Source of the DNA: Chrysomallon squamiferum
Lineage: Eukaryota > Mollusca > Gastropoda > Neomphalida > Peltospiridae
Reading direction: 5' to 3'
Assembly (NCBI GenBank): GCA_012295275.1
Contig: CM022676.1
Coordinates: 9,273,586-9,306,085, forward strand
Length of the DNA: 32,500 nucleotides
Part shown: one piece after another, positions 1 to 12,955 of the stretch
Position numbering within the stretch: position 1 is the stretch's first letter
Layout of the letters: every line of letters starts with the position of its first letter
Notes under the pieces: model-generated
Seen by the model: only the letters and a program-made list of their open reading frames with translations
The model's database searches: none
What the model was told of the DNA's origin: nothing
Program-made: the position numbers and the translations under genes

Positions 1-754
1 CAAAACTGAATAAAAGTAATCATACATACAAAAAGATATTAAAATAAATTTTGAATTTCAAACTAGACACAAGATTTAAAAAATTAATAAAAAATGTTTA
101 ATTTATCATTATTTTTATAATGGAACACACTGCACTGCAATAAAGCTGCCACAAGCTCAGTTTTTCATTGCAATTTTGTTCATTTATTGTAGTTTATATT
201 ATCTCAGACATTGCATAATGGGTCATATCTAAAATATGTATCTAATGTTATTTAAATTTAATTAAATTCAAATTCTCGTTATTTTTAGTCCTTTCTTTTA
301 TTGTTTGCCAGTTGAGTATACACAAAGACACATTTATTTTTAAAATCTAATATTAAATTAACTTTTATTTCATTCTGAGGAAGGTTTGTAGTTACCAAAA
401 ACATATTTATTATTTGTACTTTCAAATTTTATTACCACTTTTTGTTTAATTTATTCCTAAAATATAGTCATAATAATTAAAGATATAAAATATTTAATGT
501 AAATAGTTATAAATTTATTACTAACAGTTATAACAATAACTATATTTATGGGATATACACACACATACTCTGAGATGAAAGTATACATATAAACACATAT
601 ATGGACACACAGAAAGACAGATATACAGATACATAAATATGTGTACATGCATATTAATTTTCATAAATAGATGAGCAAACAGATTTATATACATGTTGTA
701 AAATTTAAAGAAATATTTTAAACAGTTATATGAAACACTTTTTACAAAAATAAT

Positions 755-756
<2 letters not shown>
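1..756. other. AT-rich non-coding stretch
   Basis: No splice-bordered or protein-like reading frame was seen on either strand. The 63-residue minus frame at 457-648 is low-complexity YVC/IY sequence made by TATA/CACA-type repeats. If the minus-strand first exon at 1589-1625 is real, this stretch is its first intron or beyond. Confidence 0.6.

Positions 757-826
<70 letters not shown>
757..826. repeat. (AAT)n microsatellite
   Basis: About 70 bp of almost perfect AAT repeats, ending in a short TA run. Confidence 0.95.
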
Positions 827-1588
827 TATAAATAGTAATTCTTAAATTACTAATTGATATTTCTACTATTTCCTTCTAAATATTATTATAATTTTTTTTT
901 TCATTTGTTATTAATTGTTCCTAATATTTTATGAACAGTAAAAACAGTAAATATGTAAATTTGCAAACGCTTTACATATTTTATGTTAAGATTTAAAAAA
1001 AATTAAAATAAAATCTATTAATAATTTAAATAAAATACGCGACACGCAGAATATGTAAATGTCACTGTAACAGTGTGTATCTGCATACAAACAACATGTA
1101 CAAACCTAAGGTCAAACCTGCAGACGGTGTTCAGTCTTCCGTTACGAAAAAAAACACAATTTCCAAATAATATGTCAAGATCAAACAACTACCTTTAACC
1201 TTTTCACTAGTTAAATTTCAATATTTCGATGCGAAAGGAATAAATGAAAAAGAATATTCCATTCTAACCTTTACATATCCGCTACGAACGTTTAAACAAC
1301 ACGTGCTTATGTATTTGCTTCTATTTTAGCATGACCTGAATTTGCATGCATACATATCACATCGCTGGTAGAAGCGCGCATTGTTTGTTTGCGAATAACT
1401 TCAGCTATCTTAAAAAGACAACGCACCTTACTAACAATTTCGTTCCAAACAACAAACAGAAAAACAACACATAAGACTATATGCCTTTAAATTATTAATT
1501 AAGACAATTAACGACATTCTTAATGAAAGAACAAGGAATATATTATGCTAACATGAAAATATGAATATGTAAAAATCCTGATTATTAC
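827..1588. other. Non-coding; POU octamer at 1339-1346
   Basis: AT-rich with no clear exon. The piece 1330-1440 is less AT-rich. It holds ATTTGCAT, a perfect POU octamer, and a plus-strand acceptor/donor look-alike pair (TATTTTAG at 1330, CTG|GTAGAA at 1370) around a short open segment. With no partner exons I treat that pair as chance. The region would be the first intron of the minus-strand gene starting at 1625. Confidence 0.4.
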
Positions 1589-1625
1589 CTGCTTTTTCAT
1601 TAGGAGCCGACGCAGAGTCCGCCAT
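1589..1625 (-). CDS. Probable first coding exon (MADSASAPNEKA...)
   Basis: Read on the minus strand, CAAAATGGCGGAC gives an ATG in an excellent Kozak context (A at -3, G at +4). It is followed by twelve codons, MADSASAPNEKA, then a donor AG|GTAATA at 1589/1588 in phase 1. An Ala/Ser-rich 'MAD...' start and a donor a few codons later are typical of animal first coding exons. The context also matches a YY1 site, which often overlaps start codons. The rest of the gene would lie to the left, mostly outside the window; no second exon was found between 1 and 1588. The product cannot be named from 12 residues. A chance ATG beside a donor-like sequence is the main alternative. Confidence 0.45.
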
Positions 1626-1896
1626 TTTGAATAATAAAATCTAGCAAATTATTTTTCGGAACACCACGGAAACTAATTAGTCAACCATATGCAATTTCAA
1701 TTCTCTCGGCTTTTTTGTGCAAATGCTTAAGAGAATCATCTAGTTAATATGAAAATAAAGGAATGCGATTAAAACACCTGATATCTCAAATTCTGAAACA
1801 ATCACATACACACAATAAAGAGATGCGTCCGTTCCAATAAATATTTCCGGACTGACCCGAAGTTGTGACCTCAAAACTAAAAACTATTTTCTATAT

Positions 1897-1903
1897 CTTT
1901 ATA
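1897..1903 (-). promoter_or_regulatory. TATA-like element upstream of the 1625 start
   Basis: The minus strand reads TATAAAG about 270 bp upstream of the ATG at 1625. Downstream of it are two nuclear-receptor-like half sites, AGGTCA and GGGTCA, in direct orientation with 7 bp between them (plus 1853-1872). In DNA this AT-rich a lone TATA match is weak evidence. Confidence 0.25.
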
Positions 1904-2417
1904 TCGAAATCGATTCTCCAAGTTACAAGCAGATTGATTCGATAATAAAAATACTTTCTTACTATGTTTTAGAAATGTATCCCCCCAAAAAAACTTTATT
2001 ATATATTGACGTGCGTGTGTGTGTGTTTGTGTGTTTCTTACAAAATAATATAATTTTCGAATTCGAATGTTTCCCTGCAGGACACTAAAATGTCAAATAG
2101 CAATAACACTTGTTCAAAATATTTTACAGTCCTCTAAGAATTATGTAAATTACGTACATTTTTTTCATAAGAAATAAATTAAATTAAATTAAATTAATTA
2201 ATAAATAAATAATTAAATCCGTGTTCGCTGTATATCATAAATTACAATAGCAAGTAAAAATGATTGATGTAAGATTCAGAAAACATAATTATATTTAGTT
2301 GTTCGGATTTCCTTAATGAAATTAACCGAAAATATATAAAATCAAAAAAAAAAAAATAATAATAAAAAAAAATAAAATAAAAATAAAAATGGCAAATGTT
2401 TATTTGTAGGGAACAAA

Positions 2418-2475
2418 TGACGTACTTAAAAACAATTCCAATCCATTGTGTGACGTCATTTATTTCGTATAAATA
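2418..2475 (+). promoter_or_regulatory. CRE + TATA core promoter candidate
   Basis: A full palindromic cAMP-response element TGACGTCA lies at 2451-2458, with a half CRE (TGACGT) at 2418. Ten bases after the full CRE is TATAAATA (2468-2475). Spacing and order match a CREB/ATF-driven TATA promoter firing to the right, predicting a start site near 2498. The opposite-strand start at 1625 would make this a divergent promoter pair. Support is motif-only. Confidence 0.4.
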
Positions 2476-2585
2476 CCGTGACAACCATACCAACAGCTTG
2501 CTCTGATTAGCACGTTAATTTTTTTTTCACTTCACTTCACTACCAAATGCTCATTTGAATTTGAGAAGCCGATGTTTAAACAATG

Positions 2586-2649
2586 TTTCAAATTCATAGA
2601 TACTTGATTATATGTTTAAAACGTGTATCAAGTATCGATGAATTTGAAA
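2586..2649. repeat. 23-bp inverted repeat, 18-nt loop (hairpin)
   Basis: Left arm 2586-2608 and right arm 2627-2649 are reverse complements at 22 of 23 positions (one A/C difference). The 18-nt spacer holds GTTTAAAAC. Total length is 64 nt, the size of an animal pre-miRNA. It lies in the predicted 5' leader of a rightward transcript from the 2468 TATA box. It could also be a decayed foldback element. Confidence 0.8.
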
Positions 2650-2685
2650 TTGTGAAACATATTTCTGAAGAATTAAAAATTAATA

Positions 2686-2763
2686 ATGAGCGGAAAGAAA
2701 ACTAAAGAGAGAACGGAAACAGTAAAGAAATCTGCGCTTCAAACATCGAAAAGAATCATTTAA
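2686..2763 (+). CDS. Short ORF, possible first exon (MSGKKTKERTET...)
   Basis: An ATG at 2686 opens 25 codons of charged, protein-like sequence (MSGKKTKERTE then TVKKSALQTSKRII) before TAA. The same frame reopens at once with ATG (MNKIKPSETEQ...) until TGA at about 2840. Donor-like sites occur inside: ACA|GTAAAG, and CGA|GTGAGA just past the TAA. It lies about 190 bp downstream of the predicted start site. No homolog is recognised. It may be a leader ORF of a non-coding RNA or chance. Confidence 0.2.
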   Translation: MSGKKTKERTETVKKSALQTSKRII

Positions 2764-2988
2764 ATGAACAAAATCAAACCGAGTGAGACAGAACAACATT
2801 TAGTGACGTCCATAGATCTCCATGGAAACTGAATCAACATCAATCAAAGAAAGATAACTCCCATTGACTTTTGAAATTTTTGGTATCTATTTATGACGAA
2901 GGAAAAGAAAGCGACGCATTAGTTTTAGAAATTTCTATCATTTGAAATTTTTAATGTTTTTTTTTTTGATTTTATATATTTTATTTTT

Positions 2989-2989
2989 T

Positions 2990-3023
<34 letters not shown>
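2989..3023. repeat. (TTTA)n tract
   Basis: About eight TTTA units, ending in the T-rich acceptor-like sequence at 3030. Confidence 0.85.
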
Positions 3024-3026
<3 letters not shown>

Positions 3027-3030
3027 TTAG

Positions 3031-3080
3031 TCTGTCGTCAATATAGCCGGAATGTGGACCTAGTTAAGAAAGATGGCTGA
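3031..3080 (+). CDS. Candidate terminal exon after a strong acceptor
   Basis: A T-rich tract ending TTTTTATTAG at 3030 is a strong plus-strand acceptor. In the frame that needs one base from an upstream exon the sequence reads CRQYSRNVDLVKKDG then TGA (3078-3080). A phase-1 donor, CGA|GTGAGA near 2782, would join to it in frame with the ATG at 2764, giving a peptide of about 21 residues. This is thin: one exon border and a short frame. ATGGCTGACGAG (3073) starts another 16-codon frame here. Confidence 0.15.
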
Positions 3081-3284
3081 CGAGTTCAGACCAATGCATG
3101 CCTTAGATTTTTTCCACGAATGAAAACAACGAGACAGGTGCATTGACGACACAATTTTTGACTGACTCTCAACAGACTTGGACATGCATAAGCACGTGCG
3201 CTGTACAGTCAGACGGCGACACAAACAGTTCAACACAGAGGCAGACTGACAGAAAAACGCAAACACAAACAAATATACATATAA

Positions 3285-3642
3285 AAACGCATGCGCATAT
3301 ATATTATATATACACATATCCATACATATAAACACACTCACACGTACGCATATATATACATACACATGCATACATTATATAGATAGGCACATAAAAACAC
3401 ACACACACACACACACACACATATGTAAGCATATACATATATATATATATACATACACGGATACACAAATACCCATACTTACATTACACATTCATACATA
3501 CATACATACATAAACACATACGTATGTACCTATTTACATCCATAAATACACACGTAAGTATGAACATATATACATCCGTACCTATACAGATGTAAAAACA
3601 TGCACAAACGTACAAACACACACACACACACACACACACACT
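3285..3642. repeat. CATA/CA microsatellite block
   Basis: Degenerate CATA/TACA tetranucleotides with pure (CA)n at about 3396-3421 and 3617-3641 and a (TA)n run near 3437. The long frames on both strands here (VYIC, THTH) are translations of the repeat. Confidence 0.9.
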
Positions 3643-3649
3643 TAAACGT

Positions 3650-3930
3650 ATGACCTACTTTACTGAATATCGTAAGTTTGTGTCTCGTCAGTGGTGTGAA
3701 TTGTACGAAGCGATGATTTACTCTCGGCTATCGAACGACTTTTCGGGGTGGGGTGGGGGTTACGTCTGCCGAGTGTTATCATTGTCCATTTCGGAGTGCG
3801 AGCCAATGAGTGCCATACGTTCGAGTCTCGTCAGCGGCGTCTGACATGTATCAGCTCCTGATCAGTCTTCGTTCTCGTCTGCGTAATTCGACTGCTGGTC
3901 CGAAACCGTCTCTTGACAGCGAAATACATT
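3650..3930. other. CpG- and GC-richer unique segment
   Basis: Noticeably richer in GC and CpG than its surroundings and free of microsatellites. It holds GGGGTGGGGTGGGGG (3745-3759) and two copies of a 16-bp word, GTCTCGTCAGTGGTGT (3682-3697) and GTCTCGTCAGCGGCGT (3825-3840), 143 bp apart. GTTCGAGTC (3819-3827) resembles a Pol III B box. The 64-residue plus frame (3650-3844) has no recognised motif or convincing splice borders. It could be an untranslated exon, a promoter island or an old SINE. Confidence 0.4.
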
Positions 3931-4060
3931 TATTTATTTTAATTTTATTTATTTATTTACTTTAATTATATTTATTTATTTATTTATTTATTTTAATTTT
4001 ATTTATTTATTTATTTTAATTTTATTTATTTATTTATTTTAATTTTAATTGTATTTATTT
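3930..4060. repeat. (TTTA)n/(TTTTAAT) block
   Basis: Interrupted TTTA repeats with TTTTAATTTTATT joints; low-complexity DNA. Confidence 0.9.
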
Positions 4061-4325
4061 TTTTACTTTTGTGGATACCACTTTTAATTCCACTAACATC
4101 AACCAAATCAGCGACCTCTGCTAATGAGTGTGGTCCAAACGCAACACGAAAACTGTTTATACTTGTAGTACAACCACGTGACGGTCGTTTAAACTGTTTG
4201 CATGGTGACGCTTGAATTCTGGTGATTATGTATACGTAACGTACTTATTTTCAGTGTCGACAGTGACGTATAGTATTTGTGCTGTTATAGTTTCATACCT
4301 ATATACATACATGTAAACGTATACA
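4061..4325. other. Non-coding unique segment with an E-box
   Basis: No exon seen. CCACGTGAC near 4173 is a strong CACGTG E-box of the USF/MITF type. Confidence 0.4.
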
Positions 4326-4394
4326 TTTTCGTTGCCATTATTTTTATCATCATCTTCATTATTATCATTATTATTACCATTACTTTTAATCATT

Positions 4395-4442
<48 letters not shown>

Positions 4443-4680
4443 TTGTCGTTGTTGTTGTCGCTGTATTTGTTGTTATCATTATCATAATCATTATTGTCAT
4501 CATTACCGTCATTATTACTACTACTATTATTATTACTATTACTACAACTACTACTTCTGCTATTGCTATTACTGTTATTATCGTTATCATAAACATTAGT
4601 CATTATCGTCATCCTTACTACCACTATTACTACTACTAGTACTACTACTTTTATTTTTATTATTATTATTATTATTAATC
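4326..4680. repeat. ATT/ATC/ACT trinucleotide block
   Basis: About 350 bp of interleaved ATT, ATC, GTT and ACT repeats. Frames on both strands (poly-Asn/Ser, poly-Ile) come from the repeats and are not genes. Confidence 0.95.
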
Positions 4681-5310
4681 TTCGTTACATTACATCTAAC
4701 TTGTAGATAATATTACCTAAGAAAGCCGCTACTGTAATAATATTATATAATATTTAAAATAAATTAAATTAATATATATATATATATATATATTGGCAGC
4801 AAAGGATCTTTTATTTTTATACACAATTTCTCATACACAAAAACAAATATCACTACCTTTGATAACCAGTTGTGGAGCAATTGCTGGAACGAGAAATTAT
4901 GCACTGGGAACACTTAGATACTGCAAACTATCACACTTCGTCATAGCTCTAATTAATTAGTCACAGAACTCCAAAGTTATAAGGAAGAATTTTTTAAAAA
5001 TTTGAAATAAACGATTAGAAAAAGGAAATATTTTTATTTATAACATTCCAGATTTTTGTTAACTTTTTATAACATTAATAACAAAACACGAAATAACCGA
5101 ATATAAGTATAAAAACAACAAATATATCGTTTGCATAAATATTTTAACAGTTTTCTTTAGGTTTTGTTAAAACAGAAGATGGTCGTTTTGAGATTTTGAA
5201 TCGTGTTCGTACATTGTACTTAATAAATGTGTTCAGTTCATTCCAGCATACTGCATCTGAATACACATATTTCGTTTCGTTAAATATCTATTTCGTTTCT
5301 TCTTCTTCTT
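4681..5310. other. Non-coding, AT-rich; (TA)n at 4771-4792
   Basis: No protein-like frame or splice-bordered exon found. It lies downstream of gene B's polyadenylation signal. Confidence 0.5.
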
Positions 5311-5381
5311 CTTTGTGTGTGTGTGTGTGTGTGTGTGTATTTAAAATTATTGTTCTTGTTGTTCTTTGTTTGTTTGTTAAT

Positions 5382-5479
<98 letters not shown>

Positions 5480-5480
5480 G
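5311..5480. repeat. Compound (TG)n-(TTTA)n-(TTA)n microsatellite
   Basis: (TG)n at about 5316-5338, (TTTA)n at about 5378-5412, then (TTA)n to 5479. GGGAGGTAAT follows at 5485-5494. Confidence 0.95.
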
Positions 5481-5769
5481 TAATGGGAGGTAATTTGTTA
5501 ACATTATTAATTTCATTATTTATAATTGTTGTTAAATCTAACTGCTAAATCATTTCAGTAGTCTTTAATCTATTATCCAATGAGCAATTTTCATGATTTT
5601 TTTGTTTTGTTATTTTTTCGTATTTCACGGTAATACAATTCGTCATGATATTATTTAACTCTTGACTGGGGTTGTTATTTCATTACCCGGTTTTAGATTT
5701 TGCCAAAATTCATTTACGTGATCAAAAAGCTCTTCACGTAGCCAGACGGTGGAACTTCATTTTGAATAA

Positions 5770-5775
5770 TTTATT
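5770..5775 (-). terminator. AATAAA polyadenylation signal of gene B
   Basis: The minus strand reads AATAAA 88 bp after the stop codon at 5863. The implied short 3' UTR supports the large exon as a true last exon. AATAAA is frequent by chance in DNA this AT-rich. Confidence 0.5.
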
Positions 5776-5862
5776 AATAAATTAACATTAGATTGACTTT
5801 TGTCGGTTAATTATAAAACAATGAAGCAACAGTTTTACTTTAGACAAAACTGTCGCAATTAG

Positions 5863-7384
5863 TTAAAGTATCATTGTAATGGGACTGTTTTTCAAAGACT
5901 CTGAAATTTCACCGGTAGAGTAATCTCCCTTCGCATTGACGACGTCTTTGTGCCCGAACGTTCTGAAAGGGGAATCCCCAAAATAAGACGATTCCGATTT
6001 GTACGGATAAAACTCGATATCTTCGTAATAATTTTCGCTCGCTTCGCTGACGTTATCAGACTGTGACGAAGAAATCTGAGGCCACTGATCCGAAGGGATT
6101 ATTTCAGTGATGCACGGCGATGGTCCCCACGGAAATATTTCTTGCAAAGGCGTCTGGTTTCTGGTATGACGTCAGTCTTTTTATGACGTCGTGGAAATGT
6201 CGAATATCTTTCGTAAATTTTAGACGTATTTTTGGGAGACGGTTTAGGAGATGCCAAAGCAGATTTGGGGATTTTTTTACGCACCAGAGTGTTGACGTAA
6301 CTGTGTTTTAATTTGTTTGTTTCCTCTTCGTCTGAATCGTCTGAACACGTCCATTCTTCCATTTCATTTTCGACTTCTATAATGGGAGGTAACTCGTCGG
6401 TTCTTAAACGCACGGGAGGTAACTTGGATTTTGACATATTTATTTTGTTTCTTAAAGTAGTATCTGTTTCAACAGCTTTGTTTTCTTCATCTTTCCAAGA
6501 CACGTTGTTGTCAGTAGTTGGGACAAAAACTAGACAGAAGCTTTTTTTGTTTAAAGGATTCAGTTCTGAGTATTTTTCAGAATCAGTTTCAGAATCAGGC
6601 TGTGAAGAGCGAACGACGTCATAATAATGTTCATTCTCCGCGTAATAAGATATTTCTGAAGGGAATGATTGCTCACCGAGATTCTGTTCTTTGTTTTTTA
6701 AATTATTCGCCACTATCTCATCTTTAAACAGAACGGTATCCGTCTCTTTGCTTAATATAGGGTGCGCATAAAAAGAGGACGAATTTAACGGTTTAACAAT
6801 TTCAATGGACGTCAGCTGTGCTTCTAAAGGAATTCTTGGACTTGTTGAATAAAATTCCAGAGTCTCTTCGTCGAGATTGCTCAAATCGTCATCCGTTTCG
6901 CCAACGGGTAGTTCAGCGAAGATAATCTTTCGTGAATCTTCGGATATTTCCGGCAGACAAATAGGTCTGCGAGAAATTTTCCACTGACAGCATTTCGCGC
7001 CGTGTAATTCTCGATTCGTCAGACTGTAAGGACATCTCAAACCTATAACAGAATCATCGTTAAACAGTGGAATCGTCGGTCTTTTCCGACTCTCTTCGCT
7101 GTTATGCGGAAGCGACCGAAACTTTTAGGGAAGGTTGGGTCAAGGTCGCGTAAATATGTTATTTTCGATCGGCCGAAAGTAAAATTGTCGTTTCGATCTT
7201 TTTGGGGTGCGGGTATGCACAGCATTCTGCTTCGGTGTCTGGGTTGTATATAGACCCGAAGGTCATCTCGACAACAAGGAAGACCGCACGTGTGTCCAGG
7301 AGGGTCATGACAGTATGTCGGCATGTCCGAATAATACACATCCTTTGACTTCGTAATTTCGTTTTTCTTGAAGTTGTGAAAGGA
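5863..7384 (-). CDS. Gene B last exon: acidic Tyr/Ser-rich protein, two frame breaks
   Basis: The exon begins after acceptor CATCTTTTCAG at 7384 in phase 0 and runs about 507 codons to TAA at 5863-5865. Three overlapping frames cover it: first 7384 to about 7043 (SFHNFKKNEITKSKDVYYSDM...), second about 7117 to 6099 (...GLRCPYSLTNRELHG... to FPRRHKKTD...), third about 6170 to 5863 (...QWPQISSSQSDN... to SPITMIL). Each change is a -1 step, as if one base were missing near GGAAAAGACC (about 7085) and near GTGGGGACC (about 6125). Composition stays coding-like and far above intron GC throughout. The product has a Cys-rich start (CHDPPGHTCGLPCC), many acidic and Ser residues, and tyrosine motifs YSDM, YSEL, YDVV and a YYEDIEFY cluster. 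LPPVRLRTDE/LPPIIEVENE is a 10-residue near repeat. No signal peptide, TM helix or known domain was seen. It could be a soluble regulator, a receptor tail, or a recent pseudogene. Confidence 0.7.
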
Positions 7385-7395
7385 CTGAAAAGATG

Positions 7396-7430
<35 letters not shown>

Positions 7431-8007
7431 ACGATTAAATGAATTTTTACGAATGCTGAAGGTCTATCGGTGTCTGTTTCATAGGTTACTGTCGTCGTCA
7501 TAATCATTATTACAGCAGCTACAGAACAATACAATAATAAATCAATAGTTAATTAATTAAATAAAAATGATTTATAATAATCATTGATAATAATTAAAGT
7601 CAGTTATATTATTTTAACTACGAAATGAAAAGAGCATATAAACAAATTTATCTAAACTAATTTTAATTTAAATAAATAAATAAAATAACAATATTAATAA
7701 ATTTAACACGTCATGCACAACCACTATCAAACAAAAATTAGGAAAAGGAACAATTATCTAAATTTAACTCGTGCAGAAATGATGAAGGATCATGCTTGTG
7801 TGATATGTGTATGAATTATGGCCAGTATTTGTAGAGGAAAACAGAATGAAAACAAAAATGGAAGATAAATTGTCATTCTTATACTGTGAACATTTAATTT
7901 TAGAATGAATTAATTACGTGCTGGCAGCAGATTGTTGTACAAATTAAATTTAGCCATGCAAAAACCATAAATAAATAAATAAAAAAAATAAAAATTAGAA
8001 TAATTAA

Positions 8008-8050
<43 letters not shown>

Positions 8051-8494
8051 TTTTTAATATTTCATATCTAAAATTCAACACCGAGACTAAGAGGAAAATT
8101 TACAGTACAATACATACAAGACATAAAACATGACATAATTTTTATTATTCCTCAACAAATATAGAATAAAAATAGTTTACAGCAATGAACTGTGACTTGT
8201 TATACAAGTAATAGTAGTAAGTAAGTAATCTTGCAATTTACATCTACGTCATATCGATAGAAATTTTACTGAATGTTTTTGCTGCAATTTATCTTTCGGC
8301 TGCTATTCATATTATTATATCTGATGCAGCAAAGAACAACATATCGAAGCAACAAAATCAATAAAATTTCTATTCATAACGCAGAGATCTCAAATGCAAG
8401 ATCACCGATTATTATTGCGATACAGTCTGCTGTATTACTGGAATGATACACACAAAAAAAAAAAAAACAGCGATGTAATGGAGAATGTAGTTAC
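7385..8494 (-). other. Gene B intron
   Basis: Runs from donor GGGAG|GTAACT (8494) to acceptor CTTTTCAG (7385). Very AT-rich, with (AAAT)n at about 7398-7431 and a poly(A) tract at about 8018-8047. No other exon is visible. Confidence 0.65.
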
Positions 8495-8544
8495 CTCCCC
8501 TTCATAATGTCCAAACATCGGATAGACCTTCGGACTCATACATC
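8495..8544 (-). CDS. Gene B upstream exon (CMSPKVYPMFGHYEGE)
   Basis: A 50-bp exon between acceptor GTTTTTCAG (8545) and donor GGGAG|GTAACT (8494). Only one frame is open: two bases completing a split codon, then CMSPKVYPMFGHYEGE, ending exactly on a codon. That phase-0 exit matches the phase-0 entry of the 7384 exon, giving ...HYEGE-SFHNF.... The entry phase is 1. Either an upstream exon supplies one base, or translation starts at the internal ATG (8539, poor Kozak) after an untranslated first exon. No partner exon is visible between 8545 and 12250. Gene A's cassette exons all exit in phase 1, so this exon could be spliced to them. The donor coincides with the dispersed GGGAGGTAAC motif. Confidence 0.65.
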
Positions 8545-12249
<3,705 letters not shown>

Positions 12250-12273
12250 TACTGGCCAATCACAGTGCAGTGT

Positions 12274-12279
12274 TTTATT
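12274..12279 (-). terminator. AATAAA polyadenylation signal candidate for gene A
   Basis: First AATAAA on the minus strand after the stop codon at 13494, about 1.2 kb downstream. A second lies near 12058-12063. Confidence 0.4.
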
Positions 12280-12675
12280 TGGTGCTGGATTTGTGCATCA
12301 CCACACAACAGCACAGAGACACTTCACAATAAAGAGGAGATAACTCTAAAGCCATGCCCTTTTCTCTCTTCACATTTTTACATCACTTGAGACACAAAAC
12401 AACATCCAGAACACAGAGAAACGACCTTCAGTCAAGGTCAAAACTGGAAGCACAGAAAAATGGCCGACTTATGAGCCGGTGTTCATGAAGTCATAAAATT
12501 ATCAAAGCAGGTTCGCAAAATGTCTGTGAAATCTTATCTTCATGGCAGTACCACCTCTAAGGGAAATAATTCCTGAACAATCTGAAATTTTCTCCACAAA
12601 GTTGAATAAACTCCTGGATTGTCTAAGACAATTTCTATTGATCACTGATTGAGACATGGAACAGAAATCAGTTAC

Positions 12676-12955
12676 CAGTGGCTGAAATTATCTCCACTAA
12701 GGGAAATAACTCTTCTATAGTCTGAAATTATTTTCCAAAAGGAAATCATTCTTGTAGTGGCTGAAATTATTTCCACTAAGGGAAATAACTCTTCTGGTGG
12801 CCATAATTATTTCCACTAAGGGAAATAATTCTTGTAGTGGCTGAAATTCTCTGCACTAAGGGAAATAACTCTTGTAGTGGCTGAAATTCTCTGCACTAGG
12901 GGAAATAACTCTTGTAGTAGCTTAAATTGTCTCCACTGAGGGAAATATTTTCTGA
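12676..12955. repeat. 40-bp tandem repeat, seven copies
   Basis: Units start with (AG)TGGCTGAAATTA and carry a TCCACTAAGGGAAATAACTC core. Starts of the CTGAAATT word are at 12682, 12722, 12761, 12801, 12841, 12881 and 12921, a period of 39-40 bp. Copies 5 and 6 are almost identical; copy 2 is the most diverged. A degraded relative lies at 12552-12600. The core is a variant of the dispersed GGGAGGTAACTC motif, so the array looks like local amplification of it. Confidence 0.92.

Noticed and set aside
3819-3827. tRNA/SINE B box (GTTCGAGTC)
   Set aside because: Flanks do not pair into a T-arm and no A box sits at the right distance; kept only as a hint for the island. A similar GGTTCAAATCC at about 15650 is coding sequence of exon D.
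4226-4639. Poly-Asn/Ser frame (132 codons) and opposite poly-Ile frame
   Set aside because: Both arise from ATT/ATC/ACT repeats; no unique coding sequence flanks them.
7043-7117. Short intron explaining the first frame change of gene B (acceptor-like TTCTGTTATAG)
   Set aside because: The acceptor end looks plausible, but no good donor exists in the preceding frame and the would-be intron is as GC-rich as the exon, unlike all other introns here.
6099-7117. Programmed -1 ribosomal frameshifting in gene B
   Set aside because: Neither overlap contains a canonical slippery heptamer in the zero frame, and two such events in one cellular gene would be extraordinary.
12676-12955. CRISPR-like array
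   Set aside because: Units are contiguous diverged tandem repeats without unique spacers, in animal DNA.
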